A stretch of 64,000 nucleotides of DNA, taken from assembly GCA_018815325.1 (NCBI GenBank), contig JAHIYE010000016.1, positions 111,926 through 175,925 of the forward strand. Direction: 5' to 3'. Made by a program: the position numbers and the translations under genes. The first letter of the stretch is position 1. Every line of letters begins with the position of its first letter. Below are positions 1 to 7,480 of this stretch, one piece after another. Origin of the DNA: Gammaproteobacteria bacterium. Its GTDB lineage: Bacteria; Pseudomonadota; Gammaproteobacteria; Burkholderiales; Burkholderiaceae_C. A model generated the notes under the pieces. That model was not told the DNA's origin and made no database searches. It saw only the letters and a list, made by a program, of their open reading frames with translations.

Positions 1-738
1 GTAGCCCAGCTCATGGAGTTTTCGCACCAGACCGGCCAGGTCGTTGCTGTGCACGCCCTCACCGGGGAACACCCGGAAATGCCGTGCGGTGGCCATACGC
101 TCTTCGGGTGTGCGAATCTCATTCCACATGAAGTCGGACAGCTGCACCAAGAATATCTTGCGCGGGTCCAGCAGTTCGAGATCCTCCAAAGGCGTCTGCG
201 TGGCAAACATGTGGAACGAATCCAGCCCGATGCCCAGGTTGGGCGCATCGGCCTGCGCCACCACATCCCAGGCCGTGGTGAACTCGTTGATATGGCGGCC
301 CCAGGACAGGCCCTCATAAGCCACGCGGATGTTCAGCGGAATCGCCAGCATGGCCAGTTTGCGCAGATCGCGCGCGAGCGCATCCCGGTCATCGGTCGCG
401 TGCGTCGAGGTGGAGGAGCACACCAGCAACAGACCGCAGCCGAGTGCATGGCACATCTCCAGCATGGACTTGGCCACATCGATCTTGTAGTCATGCAAAT
501 GACCTGACAAACCCTCGAAGTCGCGCAGCACCTGAAAGCCTGTCACCCTCAGGCCACTGGCCCGGACCGACTCAATAGCAGCCTCCAGCCCACCGGGATG
601 ACCCACGAGGTCGCGTGCCGACAGCATGATCTGTGTGAAGCCCGCATCATGCACGGCCTTGAGCCGGGCCTCAAGAGGTCCGGCCAGCGAGATGGTGTCC
701 ATCCCGAAATCGTCAACTCTTCCTTGCAGGCGGCTCAT
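1..738 (-). CDS. TIM-barrel 3-dehydroshikimate dehydratase-like protein (3' end outside window)
   Basis: Sugar-phosphate isomerase/epimerase-like TIM barrel; 246 residues are visible and the C-terminus lies beyond the left edge. Four acidic/amide residues sit where QuiC-type 3-dehydroshikimate dehydratases bind their divalent metal: E142 (AYEGLSWG), D173 (GLDSFH), Q199 (FLVQLSD) and E227 (FPGEG). That family converts 3-dehydroshikimate to protocatechuate in the cytosol. The ATG at 738 has GGAG nine bases upstream and follows the VOC stop by six bases, so the two genes are one transcript. In QuiC of pseudomonads the TIM barrel and an HPPD-like domain are a single protein in the opposite order. 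Function is inferred from motifs and neighbours; another hydroxy-acid substrate is possible. Confidence 0.72.
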   Translation of the reverse strand, partial: MSRLQGRVDDFGMDTISLAGPLEARLKAVHDAGFTQIMLSARDLVGHPGGLEAAIESVRASGLRVTGFQVLRDFEGLSGHLHDYKIDVAKSMLEMCHALGCGLLLVCSSTSTHATDDRDALARDLRKLAMLAIPLNIRVAYEGLSWGRHINEFTTAWDVVAQADAPNLGIGLDSFHMFATQTPLEDLELLDPRKIFLVQLSDFMWNEIRTPEERMATARHFRVFPGEGVHSNDLAGLVRKLHELGY

Positions 739-744
739 GCTGCA

Positions 745-1650
745 TCACTCCCGCACGTCATGGACCAGCTCGAACATCACGCCGCCCATATAGGTTTGCG
801 TGAGCGCGCCCCGCTTGTCGGAGTGCACACCGCTGGACTCCACGAAAGCCAGGCCACGCTGCTGCAACTCGGCCACCGTGGCCAGCACGTCCGGTGTACC
901 CAGCCCCAAGCGTTGCATGCGTTCATCGTCCTCGACGTCAAGCACCCCGGGTTCAGGCTCGATGAGCTGCACATAGAAACTGCCGCAAGGACTGTGCAGA
1001 ATGCGCCCCTTGGGCAGGATGCCGAAGCGCTGCGCCTCGGGCAAGGCGGAAAAACCAAACAGCTCATGGTAGAACTCCGCCCAGTCTTCGGTGCGGTCGT
1101 TACCGATGTATTGCACGATGCCGAAAAAGTGCAGACCCGCCACCGCTGGTGGGTGCTGATCCACGGTGGGAATGGGGGTGAAGTCGACGTCGTAAATCGA
1201 GAACTCCTTGTGCCGGTCCACGAAATAAATCCGGCTCGATCCAACACCGTGAACGGCCGGGATATTGAGCTCCATCACCTCCACGCGCACCGGCACGGCC
1301 CAGGCCCCGCGCTCCAGAGCCCGCCGGTAGGCCGCCGCCGCATCGCGCACGCGCAGCGCAATGGCGGATATCTGTGGCTTGTCGGACTGCGTGTTCGCAG
1401 ACGGCAGGCCACCGGCATGCGCATTGACAATCACATTGATATCGCCCTGTCGGTACAACAGGATTTCGCGCGAACGGTGCCGTGCGATGGGACGAAAGCC
1501 CATCATCTCCAGCACCTGCCCGAGGGCCTGCGGCCGTGATGTGGCGTACTCGATGAACTCGATGCCCTCCATGCCCAGCGGATTGGGCAGGCTGGAGATC
1601 GCTTCCCGATCTGGTGCGCTCACCTTGCTTGTTGGACTGGCTTGTGTCAT
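745..1650 (-). CDS. HPPD-like VOC family protein (QuiC C-terminal-domain homologue)
   Basis: 301 residues with two vicinal-oxygen-chelate halves, resembling 4-hydroxyphenylpyruvate dioxygenase and the C-terminal domain of fused dehydroshikimate dehydratases. Of the HPPD iron triad, H174 (AGLHFFG) and E294 (VMFELVH) are present, but the second histidine position (family VQHIAL) reads MQRLGL, with R247. HPPD activity is therefore unlikely, and a structural or accessory role with the adjacent TIM barrel is more plausible. The ATG at 1650 is chosen because GGAG lies eight bases upstream; an in-frame TTG 21 bases earlier has no such site. It lies 33 bp after the ABC ATPase gene, in the same operon. 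Confidence 0.75.
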   Translation of the reverse strand: MTQASPTSKVSAPDREAISSLPNPLGMEGIEFIEYATSRPQALGQVLEMMGFRPIARHRSREILLYRQGDINVIVNAHAGGLPSANTQSDKPQISAIALRVRDAAAAYRRALERGAWAVPVRVEVMELNIPAVHGVGSSRIYFVDRHKEFSIYDVDFTPIPTVDQHPPAVAGLHFFGIVQYIGNDRTEDWAEFYHELFGFSALPEAQRFGILPKGRILHSPCGSFYVQLIEPEPGVLDVEDDERMQRLGLGTPDVLATVAELQQRGLAFVESSGVHSDKRGALTQTYMGGVMFELVHDVRE

Positions 1651-1683
1651 GGCATGTGCTCCGGGAAACAATGGGGGAATGGG

Positions 1684-2430
1684 TCAAACAACGGCCGTCG
1701 CATCCGGGGCATGCGCGCCCCCGAGGAACAGGCGCTCGATGTTCGGGTCCGCCAGCAACTCGGAGGCTGGTTTTTGCAGCACCAGTCGGCCCGACTCCAG
1801 GGCAATGGCTTCGTCGGATATCTTGAGTGCGCTCTTGACGTTCTGCTCCACCATGAGCACGGTGGTGCCCTGCTCAACCAGCTTGCGCAGCAAACGGAAC
1901 ACGTCCTGCACGAGCATAGGAGAGAGGCCGATCGAGGGCTCGTCGATCAGCAGCACCTTCGGCCTCAGCAGCAGCGCACGGCCAATCTCGAGCTGCTTCT
2001 GTTCACCACCCGACAGCGCCGAGGCCTGCGAGTGCAGGCGCTCCTTGACCCGGGGAAAGAAATCGAGCACCTCGGGGATGCGCTCATGCGTCGTCTTCAT
2101 GCCGAGCGTGATGCCGCCAAGTTCCAGGTTCTGGAATACCGTGAGCTGCGGAAACAGGTTGCGCCCCTGCGGCACGAAGGCGATGCCCTGCGCCAGCAAC
2201 GCTTTCTGGCTCGCACCCGAGATGTCCACGCCATCGAGCAGGATGCTGCCCTGGCGTGGCGTGAGCAGGCCAAACAGCGTCTTCAGCACGGTTGACTTGC
2301 CAGCGCCATTGGGCCCCAGCAACAAGGTGATGGCGCCACGCCGGGCCTTGAACGACAGGTTGTTGAGGATCATGAAATCCTTGTAGCCCGCCACGACGTT
2401 CTTGAATTCGATACAGGTTTGGTCCGACAT
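1684..2430 (-). CDS. ABC transporter ATPase, LivF-type (HAAT family)
   Basis: 248 residues. Walker A GPNGAGKST, the signature SGGEQKQLEIG and Walker B VLLIDEPS are all intact, as in LivF-type ATPases of hydrophobic/branched-chain amino acid transporters. With the neighbouring LivG-like protein it would form the cytosolic ATPase pair. GGGGAG lies just upstream of the ATG, and the upstream ATPase gene stops two bases before it. HAAT systems in Burkholderiales often import aromatic or hydroaromatic acids rather than leucine; here the context (dehydroshikimate dehydratase-like and AroE-like genes, PcaR-type regulator) favours such a substrate, but the sequence does not prove it. Confidence 0.9.
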   Translation of the reverse strand: MSDQTCIEFKNVVAGYKDFMILNNLSFKARRGAITLLLGPNGAGKSTVLKTLFGLLTPRQGSILLDGVDISGASQKALLAQGIAFVPQGRNLFPQLTVFQNLELGGITLGMKTTHERIPEVLDFFPRVKERLHSQASALSGGEQKQLEIGRALLLRPKVLLIDEPSIGLSPMLVQDVFRLLRKLVEQGTTVLMVEQNVKSALKISDEAIALESGRLVLQKPASELLADPNIERLFLGGAHAPDATAVV

Positions 2431-2432
2431 GG

Positions 2433-3179
2433 TCAGCTCCCCAGATAGGCGTCCAGCACCTGCTTGTTGCCACGGATTTCCTCCGGGGTACCGATGGCCA
2501 TCACCTCGCCTTCAACCAGCACCATGATGCGATGGCACAGGTCCATCACGAAGTCCATGTTGTGCTCGATCACGACGAACGAGCCCTTGCGCTTCTGATT
2601 CAGTTGCTTGAGCAGTGTGGATATACCCCCCACCAGAGAGGGGTTCACCCCTGCGCAGGGTTCATCCAGCAGCACCAGGTCTGGCTCGCTCATGAAGGCC
2701 ATCGCAATGTCCACGAGCTTTTGTTGCCCATAACTCAGGCTGCCTGCCGGTTTGTCGGCCACATGGCGAATGCGGAACAGGTCGATCAGTTCGTCCGCCT
2801 TGTCACCCAGGCCAGAGTCACCCGGCGCGAACATGCGGCTGAACATGGTGCCCTGGTGCTCCTGCGCGGCCACCAGCAGGTTGTCGCGCACGGTCATCTT
2901 GCCAAACACCTGAAGGGTCTGGAAGGTGCGTCCCACGCCACGGCGGTTGAGCTCCAGCGGCGAGAGACCGGTGATGGACTCGCCGTTGAGTTCGATGCTG
3001 CCCGAGTCGGGGCTGATCTGCCCGAGTACGCTGTTGAACATGGTGGTCTTGCCCGAACCGTTGGGGCCGATCACCCCGAAGATTTCACCGGGCATCACTT
3101 CGAAACTCACGCCGCCGACCGCCTGGATCGCACCGTAAGCTTTTTTAAGATGACTGACCTTGAGCAAAGGAGCGTTCAT
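2433..3179 (-). CDS. ABC transporter ATPase, LivG-type (HAAT family)
   Basis: 248 residues from the ATG at 3179 (MNAPLLKVSHLKKAYG). Walker A GPNGSGKTT, signature LSYGQQKLVDIA and Walker B LVLLDEP are intact. The start overlaps the stop of the permease gene in an ATGA junction, giving translational coupling; a longer in-frame extension upstream is not used because it would run through the permease gene. It pairs with the LivF-like ATPase to power the transporter. Confidence 0.9.
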   Translation of the reverse strand: MNAPLLKVSHLKKAYGAIQAVGGVSFEVMPGEIFGVIGPNGSGKTTMFNSVLGQISPDSGSIELNGESITGLSPLELNRRGVGRTFQTLQVFGKMTVRDNLLVAAQEHQGTMFSRMFAPGDSGLGDKADELIDLFRIRHVADKPAGSLSYGQQKLVDIAMAFMSEPDLVLLDEPCAGVNPSLVGGISTLLKQLNQKRKGSFVVIEHNMDFVMDLCHRIMVLVEGEVMAIGTPEEIRGNKQVLDAYLGS

Positions 3180-4162
3180 GACTGACCTCCCGCGCTGGTG
3201 GCAGCAGCTGCGCGTGCTGCAGAGGCCTCTTTCGACTGGCGGCGCGCCTTGATGCGGTCCGGGATGCTCAGCAAGCCGTCGGGCAACCAGATCATGAGCA
3301 GCACCACGGCAGCGCCAAATACAAACAGGTACCAGGCCTGCGCAAAACGCAGCCACTCAGGCAGCAGCACACCGACTGCGGCCCCCACCACCGGCCCGAA
3401 GAAATAGCCAGCGCCACCCACGACCACCATGAGGTACATCATGATCGATGCCTGCACCGTGAACGGCCCGGGCTCTATGAACTGCACGAGCGAAGCGAAC
3501 AGCGCCCCGGCCACGCCAGCATAGACCGCACCAATCGCAAAACTCAGCAAGGTGTAGTTGCGGATATCGATGCCCAGGCTCTCCGCCCGGATCGGGTTGT
3601 CGCGCAGCGCCGTAAAGGCCTTGCCCCAGGGCGAGCGCAGCAGCCCCCACATGAGCGCGGCCAGCACCAGCGTGAAAGCCAGCGTGAAGTAGTAATAGGC
3701 GTTATTGGTCTCCAGCGAGAGGCCGAACACGGTGGGACGTGCGATGTTGTTGATGCCGAAGGTGCCGCCTGTGAGCCACTCCTCGTTGCGCATCACGAGC
3801 CAGATGGCCGTGTTGAAGCCCAGCGTGGCAAAAGCCAGGTAGATCGCCTGCACGCGCAAGGCCGGAAAACCCAGGATGAGTCCGACCACGAAGCAGATCA
3901 TGGCCGCCACCGGCAGGCCCAGCCAGAAGCTGATGCCGGCTTTCATCATGATGGCCACTGTGTAGGCGCCGATGCCGAAGAAAGCCGCATGCCCTAGCGA
4001 CTTCTGGCCCGCGTATCCCACGGTCAGATTCAAACCCATGGTGGCAATGATGAAGATCAGCCAGTAGGTCAGCAGGTAGGTGCCGTAGTTCTTGAAGAGC
4101 TGCGGCGCCACCAGGGCGATCACGGCAGCTACGGCGATAAAAAACAGGGTTGTTCGTTTCAT
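3176..4162 (-). CDS. ABC transporter permease, LivM-type
   Basis: 328 residues, strongly hydrophobic, with about ten predicted membrane segments. The motif NLTVGYAGQKSLGHAAFFGIGAY is split over residues 45-67 and is characteristic of LivM permeases; the cytosolic coupling loop around ALRDNPIRAESLG fits ATPase contact. The C-terminus is an Ala/Arg/Lys-rich tail. The start lies nine bases after the LivH-like stop. It forms the inner-membrane channel with the LivH-like protein. Confidence 0.9.
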   Translation of the reverse strand: MKRTTLFFIAVAAVIALVAPQLFKNYGTYLLTYWLIFIIATMGLNLTVGYAGQKSLGHAAFFGIGAYTVAIMMKAGISFWLGLPVAAMICFVVGLILGFPALRVQAIYLAFATLGFNTAIWLVMRNEEWLTGGTFGINNIARPTVFGLSLETNNAYYYFTLAFTLVLAALMWGLLRSPWGKAFTALRDNPIRAESLGIDIRNYTLLSFAIGAVYAGVAGALFASLVQFIEPGPFTVQASIMMYLMVVVGGAGYFFGPVVGAAVGVLLPEWLRFAQAWYLFVFGAAVVLLMIWLPDGLLSIPDRIKARRQSKEASAARAAAATSAGGQS

Positions 4163-4171
4163 GGTGATACC

Positions 4172-5047
4172 TCAGACCTTGCGTTCTTCCTTCTTGCCCA
4201 GCAGCCCCTGCGGCTTGAACAGGATCACGACCATGAAAATCAGCAAGGCCACCGCGTCCTTGTAGGCTGGTGAGATATAGGCTGCAGCGAGGTTCTCGGC
4301 CACACCGACGATCAGCCCCCCCAGGAGGGCACCGCGCGAGTTGTTGAAGCCGCCAATGATGGCCGCGAAGAAGGCCTTGGTACCCAGGCCCTCACCCATG
4401 TCGAACTTGCCCAGGTAGGTGGAGGTGACCAGCAGTGCAGCCACACAGGCCAGCATGGCATTGATCGCAAAGGCATAGAAAATCATGCGCGGCACATTGA
4501 TGCCCAATACCGAGGCGCTCTCGGTGTTTTGTGCCACAGCCTGCATGGCACGGCCGGTCACCGTCCTGGTGATGAAGGCCTGCGTCGCCAGCACCATGGC
4601 CAGGGCCACGATCAGGGTCCCGATGTTGCTGGCCGTTACGGTGACACCGGCGACATTGAAGATGGCGTCGCCAAAGAGATTGGGGAAGGGATGCGCCTCG
4701 GCGCTGTAGCCGGCACGCACGCCATTGCGCATGGCGATCGACAGGCCAATGGTGGCCACCACGATCGGCATCATGCCGTACTTGAACAGCGGGTCCACAA
4801 TGCCCCGCTTGAAGGCCCAGCCCAGCACCAGCACCGACAGCATCGCGGCCAGCACGAAGCTCAACAGCAGCGGTGAGCCCATCGACATGAAGGCAATCAT
4901 CATGAAGGCCGGCAGCATGACGAATTCACCCTGCGCAAAGTTGATGGTGCCACTGGCCTGCCACAGCAGGGTAAAGCCCAGCGCCGCCAGTCCGTAGATG
5001 CTGCCCGTGGCCAGGCCACTCAGAAACAGCTGCAGAAAATCAGTCAT
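4172..5047 (-). CDS. ABC transporter permease, LivH-type
   Basis: 291 residues, multi-spanning. The N-terminal GLATGSIYGLAALGFTLL and TINFAQGEF motifs are typical of LivH. It is separated from the binding-protein gene by 122 bp that include a long stem-loop, and is tightly followed by the LivM-like gene. It is the second inner-membrane permease subunit of the same importer. Confidence 0.9.
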   Translation of the reverse strand: MTDFLQLFLSGLATGSIYGLAALGFTLLWQASGTINFAQGEFVMLPAFMMIAFMSMGSPLLLSFVLAAMLSVLVLGWAFKRGIVDPLFKYGMMPIVVATIGLSIAMRNGVRAGYSAEAHPFPNLFGDAIFNVAGVTVTASNIGTLIVALAMVLATQAFITRTVTGRAMQAVAQNTESASVLGINVPRMIFYAFAINAMLACVAALLVTSTYLGKFDMGEGLGTKAFFAAIIGGFNNSRGALLGGLIVGVAENLAAAYISPAYKDAVALLIFMVVILFKPQGLLGKKEERKV

Positions 5048-5108
5048 GAAGACACCCCACGCCCAGTCGAGCCACCGGGAAAATTACATCCGTATTGAAT
5101 CCATTCGA

Positions 5109-5154
5109 CTGACAGCAACGGGCCAGGCCTGCCGACCAGGCCCGCTGCCGTCAG
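5109..5154 (-). other. Intercistronic stem-loop between binding-protein and permease genes
   Basis: In the minus-strand transcript a 16-base left arm (CTGACGGCAGCGGGCC) pairs with GGCCCGTTGCTGTCAG through 14 Watson-Crick pairs and two G-U pairs, with a 14-base loop. The mismatches become G-U only on the minus strand, the strand of the operon. No T-run follows, so it looks like an mRNA-stabilising or processing hairpin at the 3' end of the binding-protein message rather than a full terminator. This is inference from known maltose- and Liv-type operons. Confidence 0.6.
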
Positions 5155-5169
5155 TGTGTCAGCAGCAAC

Positions 5170-6306
5170 TTACTTCTTGCCGAGTGGGGGAAGGATCGCC
5201 ACGACTTCCTGTTTGCCGTTTTTGACTTCCACCATGAAGCTCTCCCGATCAATATCGCCCTTGTCATCGAAAGTCACATCCATCAGCACGCCAGGATGCT
5301 GCTTGGCGGTAAAGGTGACGTTTTTCAGGGCATTGGCGACGGCCACGCGATCCAGCTTGCCGACCTTCTCGATCGCAGCTTTCAGGACGTATACACCGGT
5401 ATAGCCCTTGATGCCGTTGTGGTCTGACACGTAGTTGTATTCCTTCTGGAACTTGGCGCCAAATGCCTTGGTGGCAGGGGCGTCCACCGTGAGACCCACG
5501 TGCGCCACGGCGCCGTTGGCAGCGTCACCGGCCAGCTCAATCACTTTCTGACCAGTCAGCGTGGTCTCACCGATCAGCGGCTTGTTCCAGCCCTGCTTGC
5601 GGAATTCACGCAATGCACGGGCCGACTCTTCCTCATTGGTATAGATGAACGCGGCATCCGCATTGCTTTGCTTGGCCTTGAGTACGGCGGCCGAGAAATC
5701 GATTTGACCTGGTTCGCTGGAGATGTCCGCCACCACCTTGGTCGGGCTGCCTTCCATCAGTTTGAGCATCGCATCACGCCCGCCCTTGCCGAAATCGTTG
5801 TTCACATAGATCACGGCCAGCGTCTTGGCCTTGCCGTTGATGTACCGCGCCACCTTGGGGAAAGACGTGGACTGACCGAAGCTGGTGCGGAACACATAGG
5901 GGTTGCCCTGCTGCGTGATGGAAGCAGCCTCGCCGCCCGTGAAGTTGGGAATCTGGGCACGACGTGACTCGGCCATGCTCACCATGATGGAGCCGGAGAA
6001 CACCGGGCCGAAGATGGCAAACACGTCATCGTCCACCGCCTTCTGGGTCAGGCCCTTGGCCACGCCCGGGTTACTCTGCGTGTCATTGGTGGTGGTGACA
6101 ATCTTCTTGCCCAGGATACCGCCAGCGGCGTTGATCTCCTTGACGGCCAACTCGACACCATTCTTGAAATTGGTCCCTGCGGTGGTGCCACCACCGGACA
6201 GTTCGACGATATTGGCGATCTTGATCACATCTTGAGAAAATGAGGCACCAGCCCCCGCCATCATTGCGATAGCTGCTATTACTTTAAGAGCAAAACGTTT
6301 TTGCAT
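5170..6306 (-). CDS. ABC transporter periplasmic substrate-binding protein (LivK-like)
   Basis: 378 residues from the ATG at 6306, which has AAGGAGA eight bases upstream; an in-frame TTG at 6339 would overlap the preceding gene and lacks a site. The N-terminus is a clear Sec signal peptide (MQKRFALKVIAAIAMMAGAG, cleavage near ASFSQ). The rest is a type I periplasmic binding fold of the leucine-binding family, with IKIANIVELSGGG at the mature N-terminus. It delivers substrate to the LivHMGF-like complex downstream. The substrate is not readable from sequence; genome context suggests a hydroaromatic or aromatic acid. Confidence 0.9.
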   Translation of the reverse strand: MQKRFALKVIAAIAMMAGAGASFSQDVIKIANIVELSGGGTTAGTNFKNGVELAVKEINAAGGILGKKIVTTTNDTQSNPGVAKGLTQKAVDDDVFAIFGPVFSGSIMVSMAESRRAQIPNFTGGEAASITQQGNPYVFRTSFGQSTSFPKVARYINGKAKTLAVIYVNNDFGKGGRDAMLKLMEGSPTKVVADISSEPGQIDFSAAVLKAKQSNADAAFIYTNEEESARALREFRKQGWNKPLIGETTLTGQKVIELAGDAANGAVAHVGLTVDAPATKAFGAKFQKEYNYVSDHNGIKGYTGVYVLKAAIEKVGKLDRVAVANALKNVTFTAKQHPGVLMDVTFDDKGDIDRESFMVEVKNGKQEVVAILPPLGKK

Positions 6307-6335
6307 GGGATGTCTCCTTACTTGTTGATAAAAGG

Positions 6336-7301
6336 TCAATGAAAAACGAGTCGTGATTCCCCGACTCCCGGGTTTGGAACACCTCGGTCCGATCCACGCC
6401 TGATCTCATGAGCGAGTTCCGCCGGGTAGATCAGTTCGCGGATGAAGGTGGCATCCTCGCGCACTGCCTGTGCAGCTTCGGAATAGCCAAAAAAATCCAG
6501 GTACAGCGGGGTCTGCTGAATGAGCATCTCAAAGCCTGGCTCGGCGTGCAAGCCACGCGCCCGCACAGCGCGCACCAGCGGCGTGGGCTGGTTTTTCATG
6601 AGGATGTCCAGCAGGGCCGCATGCGGCGCCATGTCCTCTACCCGGCAGGGCAAAGGGTCGCCCGCTTCCAGCCCCAGCGGGGAAGCATTGATGACGAGGT
6701 CAAACCCGCCCGGATGGTTGCTGTCGACGGCCACCACCCTGCTGCCCGGCACCGAGCCAATGCGTTGCGCCACGCTGAGCGCCTTGCCTGGCACCGGATC
6801 AAAAAAGGCAATCTCTGCCGCGGGTCCTTGTGCCGTGCTGGCCAGCGAGGCGCCGATGGCGGAGGCCCCGCCACCTGCACCCAGCACCAGCACACGCTTG
6901 CCCGCATAGGCCATGCCGAAGTAGTCGAGTGAAGCCAGCAAGCCTTCACCATCAAACAGGCCGCCTTCGAGCTGGCCCTGCGCATCAGGCCGGATGGCAT
7001 TGACGGCGCCCGCCAGCCTGCCCAATGGGGAGCAGCTGTCCAGCAAACCCATCACCAGCGCCTTGTGCGGAATGGCCAGAAACATGCCTTTGATGTTTTT
7101 GGCCTTGAAGGCCGCTTTGACAAAGGTTTCGATGTCTCCGGCAGGTACATGCACGGGTACCAGCACGGCATTGATTCCCAGCGCAGCAAAGACGCGGTTG
7201 AACACCGCCGGTGCGCGAACCTGCGCCACAGGATCACCCGGAATCAGGTAAACCTCTGTGCTGCCGTTCACAACCGGCATGATGGCGTCTGCTTGATGCA
7301 T
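6336..7301 (-). CDS. Shikimate/quinate dehydrogenase-like protein
   Basis: 321 residues with the AroE fold: substrate domain, then a Rossmann dinucleotide site GAGGGA at 141-146. The catalytic pair is present: K80 (IPHK) and D117 (GGLFDGEG), plus N101 (AGAVNAIR). The two serines that hold shikimate in classical AroE (the SKSP motif) are replaced: the segment reads GDPVAQVRAP. It is therefore a paralogue with altered substrate recognition and not a safe aroE call. First gene of the operon, directly below the regulator-binding region. The ATG at 7301 lacks a strong ribosome site; an internal ATG at 7280 is possible. Expected role: NAD(P)-dependent oxidation of the imported hydroaromatic acid. 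Confidence 0.8.
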   Translation of the reverse strand: MHQADAIMPVVNGSTEVYLIPGDPVAQVRAPAVFNRVFAALGINAVLVPVHVPAGDIETFVKAAFKAKNIKGMFLAIPHKALVMGLLDSCSPLGRLAGAVNAIRPDAQGQLEGGLFDGEGLLASLDYFGMAYAGKRVLVLGAGGGASAIGASLASTAQGPAAEIAFFDPVPGKALSVAQRIGSVPGSRVVAVDSNHPGGFDLVINASPLGLEAGDPLPCRVEDMAPHAALLDILMKNQPTPLVRAVRARGLHAEPGFEMLIQQTPLYLDFFGYSEAAQAVREDATFIRELIYPAELAHEIRRGSDRGVPNPGVGESRLVFH

Positions 7302-7305
7302 AAAT

Positions 7306-7320
7306 GTTCGCTAATCGCTC
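7306..7320. promoter_or_regulatory. PcaR-type operator candidate O1
   Basis: GTTCGCTAATCGCTC matches 13 of 15 bases of the Pseudomonas putida PcaR site as I remember it (GTTCGATAATCGCAC). It lies four bases upstream of the AroE-like start codon, so bound regulator would sit across the 5' end of the transport/catabolic operon. The cognate protein is presumably the IclR-family regulator encoded at 7481. Confidence 0.55.
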
Positions 7321-7388
7321 AAAAGTGCTTCGATGTGGCGAACTTTAGTCAGATAAACAATTTTTTCTAAGAAGAAACTTCCCATTAC

Positions 7389-7403
7389 GATCGGTGATCG
7401 AAC
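7389..7403. promoter_or_regulatory. PcaR-type operator candidate O2
   Basis: GATCGGTGATCGAAC on the plus strand; its complement GTTCGATCACCGATC matches 11 of 15 positions of the recalled PcaR site. It begins 21 bases before O3, about two helical turns, in the middle of the divergent promoter region. Confidence 0.45.
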
Positions 7404-7409
7404 ATTTGT

Positions 7410-7424
7410 GAACGATAAACGAAC
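7410..7424. promoter_or_regulatory. PcaR-type operator candidate O3
   Basis: GAACGATAAACGAAC matches 11 of 15 positions of the recalled PcaR site and lies 56 bases upstream of the regulator start, suggesting autoregulation. PcaU/PobR-type regulators bind sets of spaced repeats of this kind. Confidence 0.45.
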
Positions 7425-7480
7425 GTTTTTCGGGTTTTACCTAGGGTTTAACCCTTGTCCTGACCTGCAGAATCGGCAGC

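Noticed and set aside
598..1539. Long open frame on the plus strand opposite the VOC gene (313 codons)
   Set aside because: Low-complexity His/Arg/Gln-rich translation with no domain; a by-product of GC-rich codon use on the coding strand.
6266..6290. ATAGCTGCTATTACTTTAAG as a further copy of the dispersed repeat
   Set aside because: Similar only over about 12 bases and fully explained as coding for a signal-peptide core; mentioned in the findings but not annotated.
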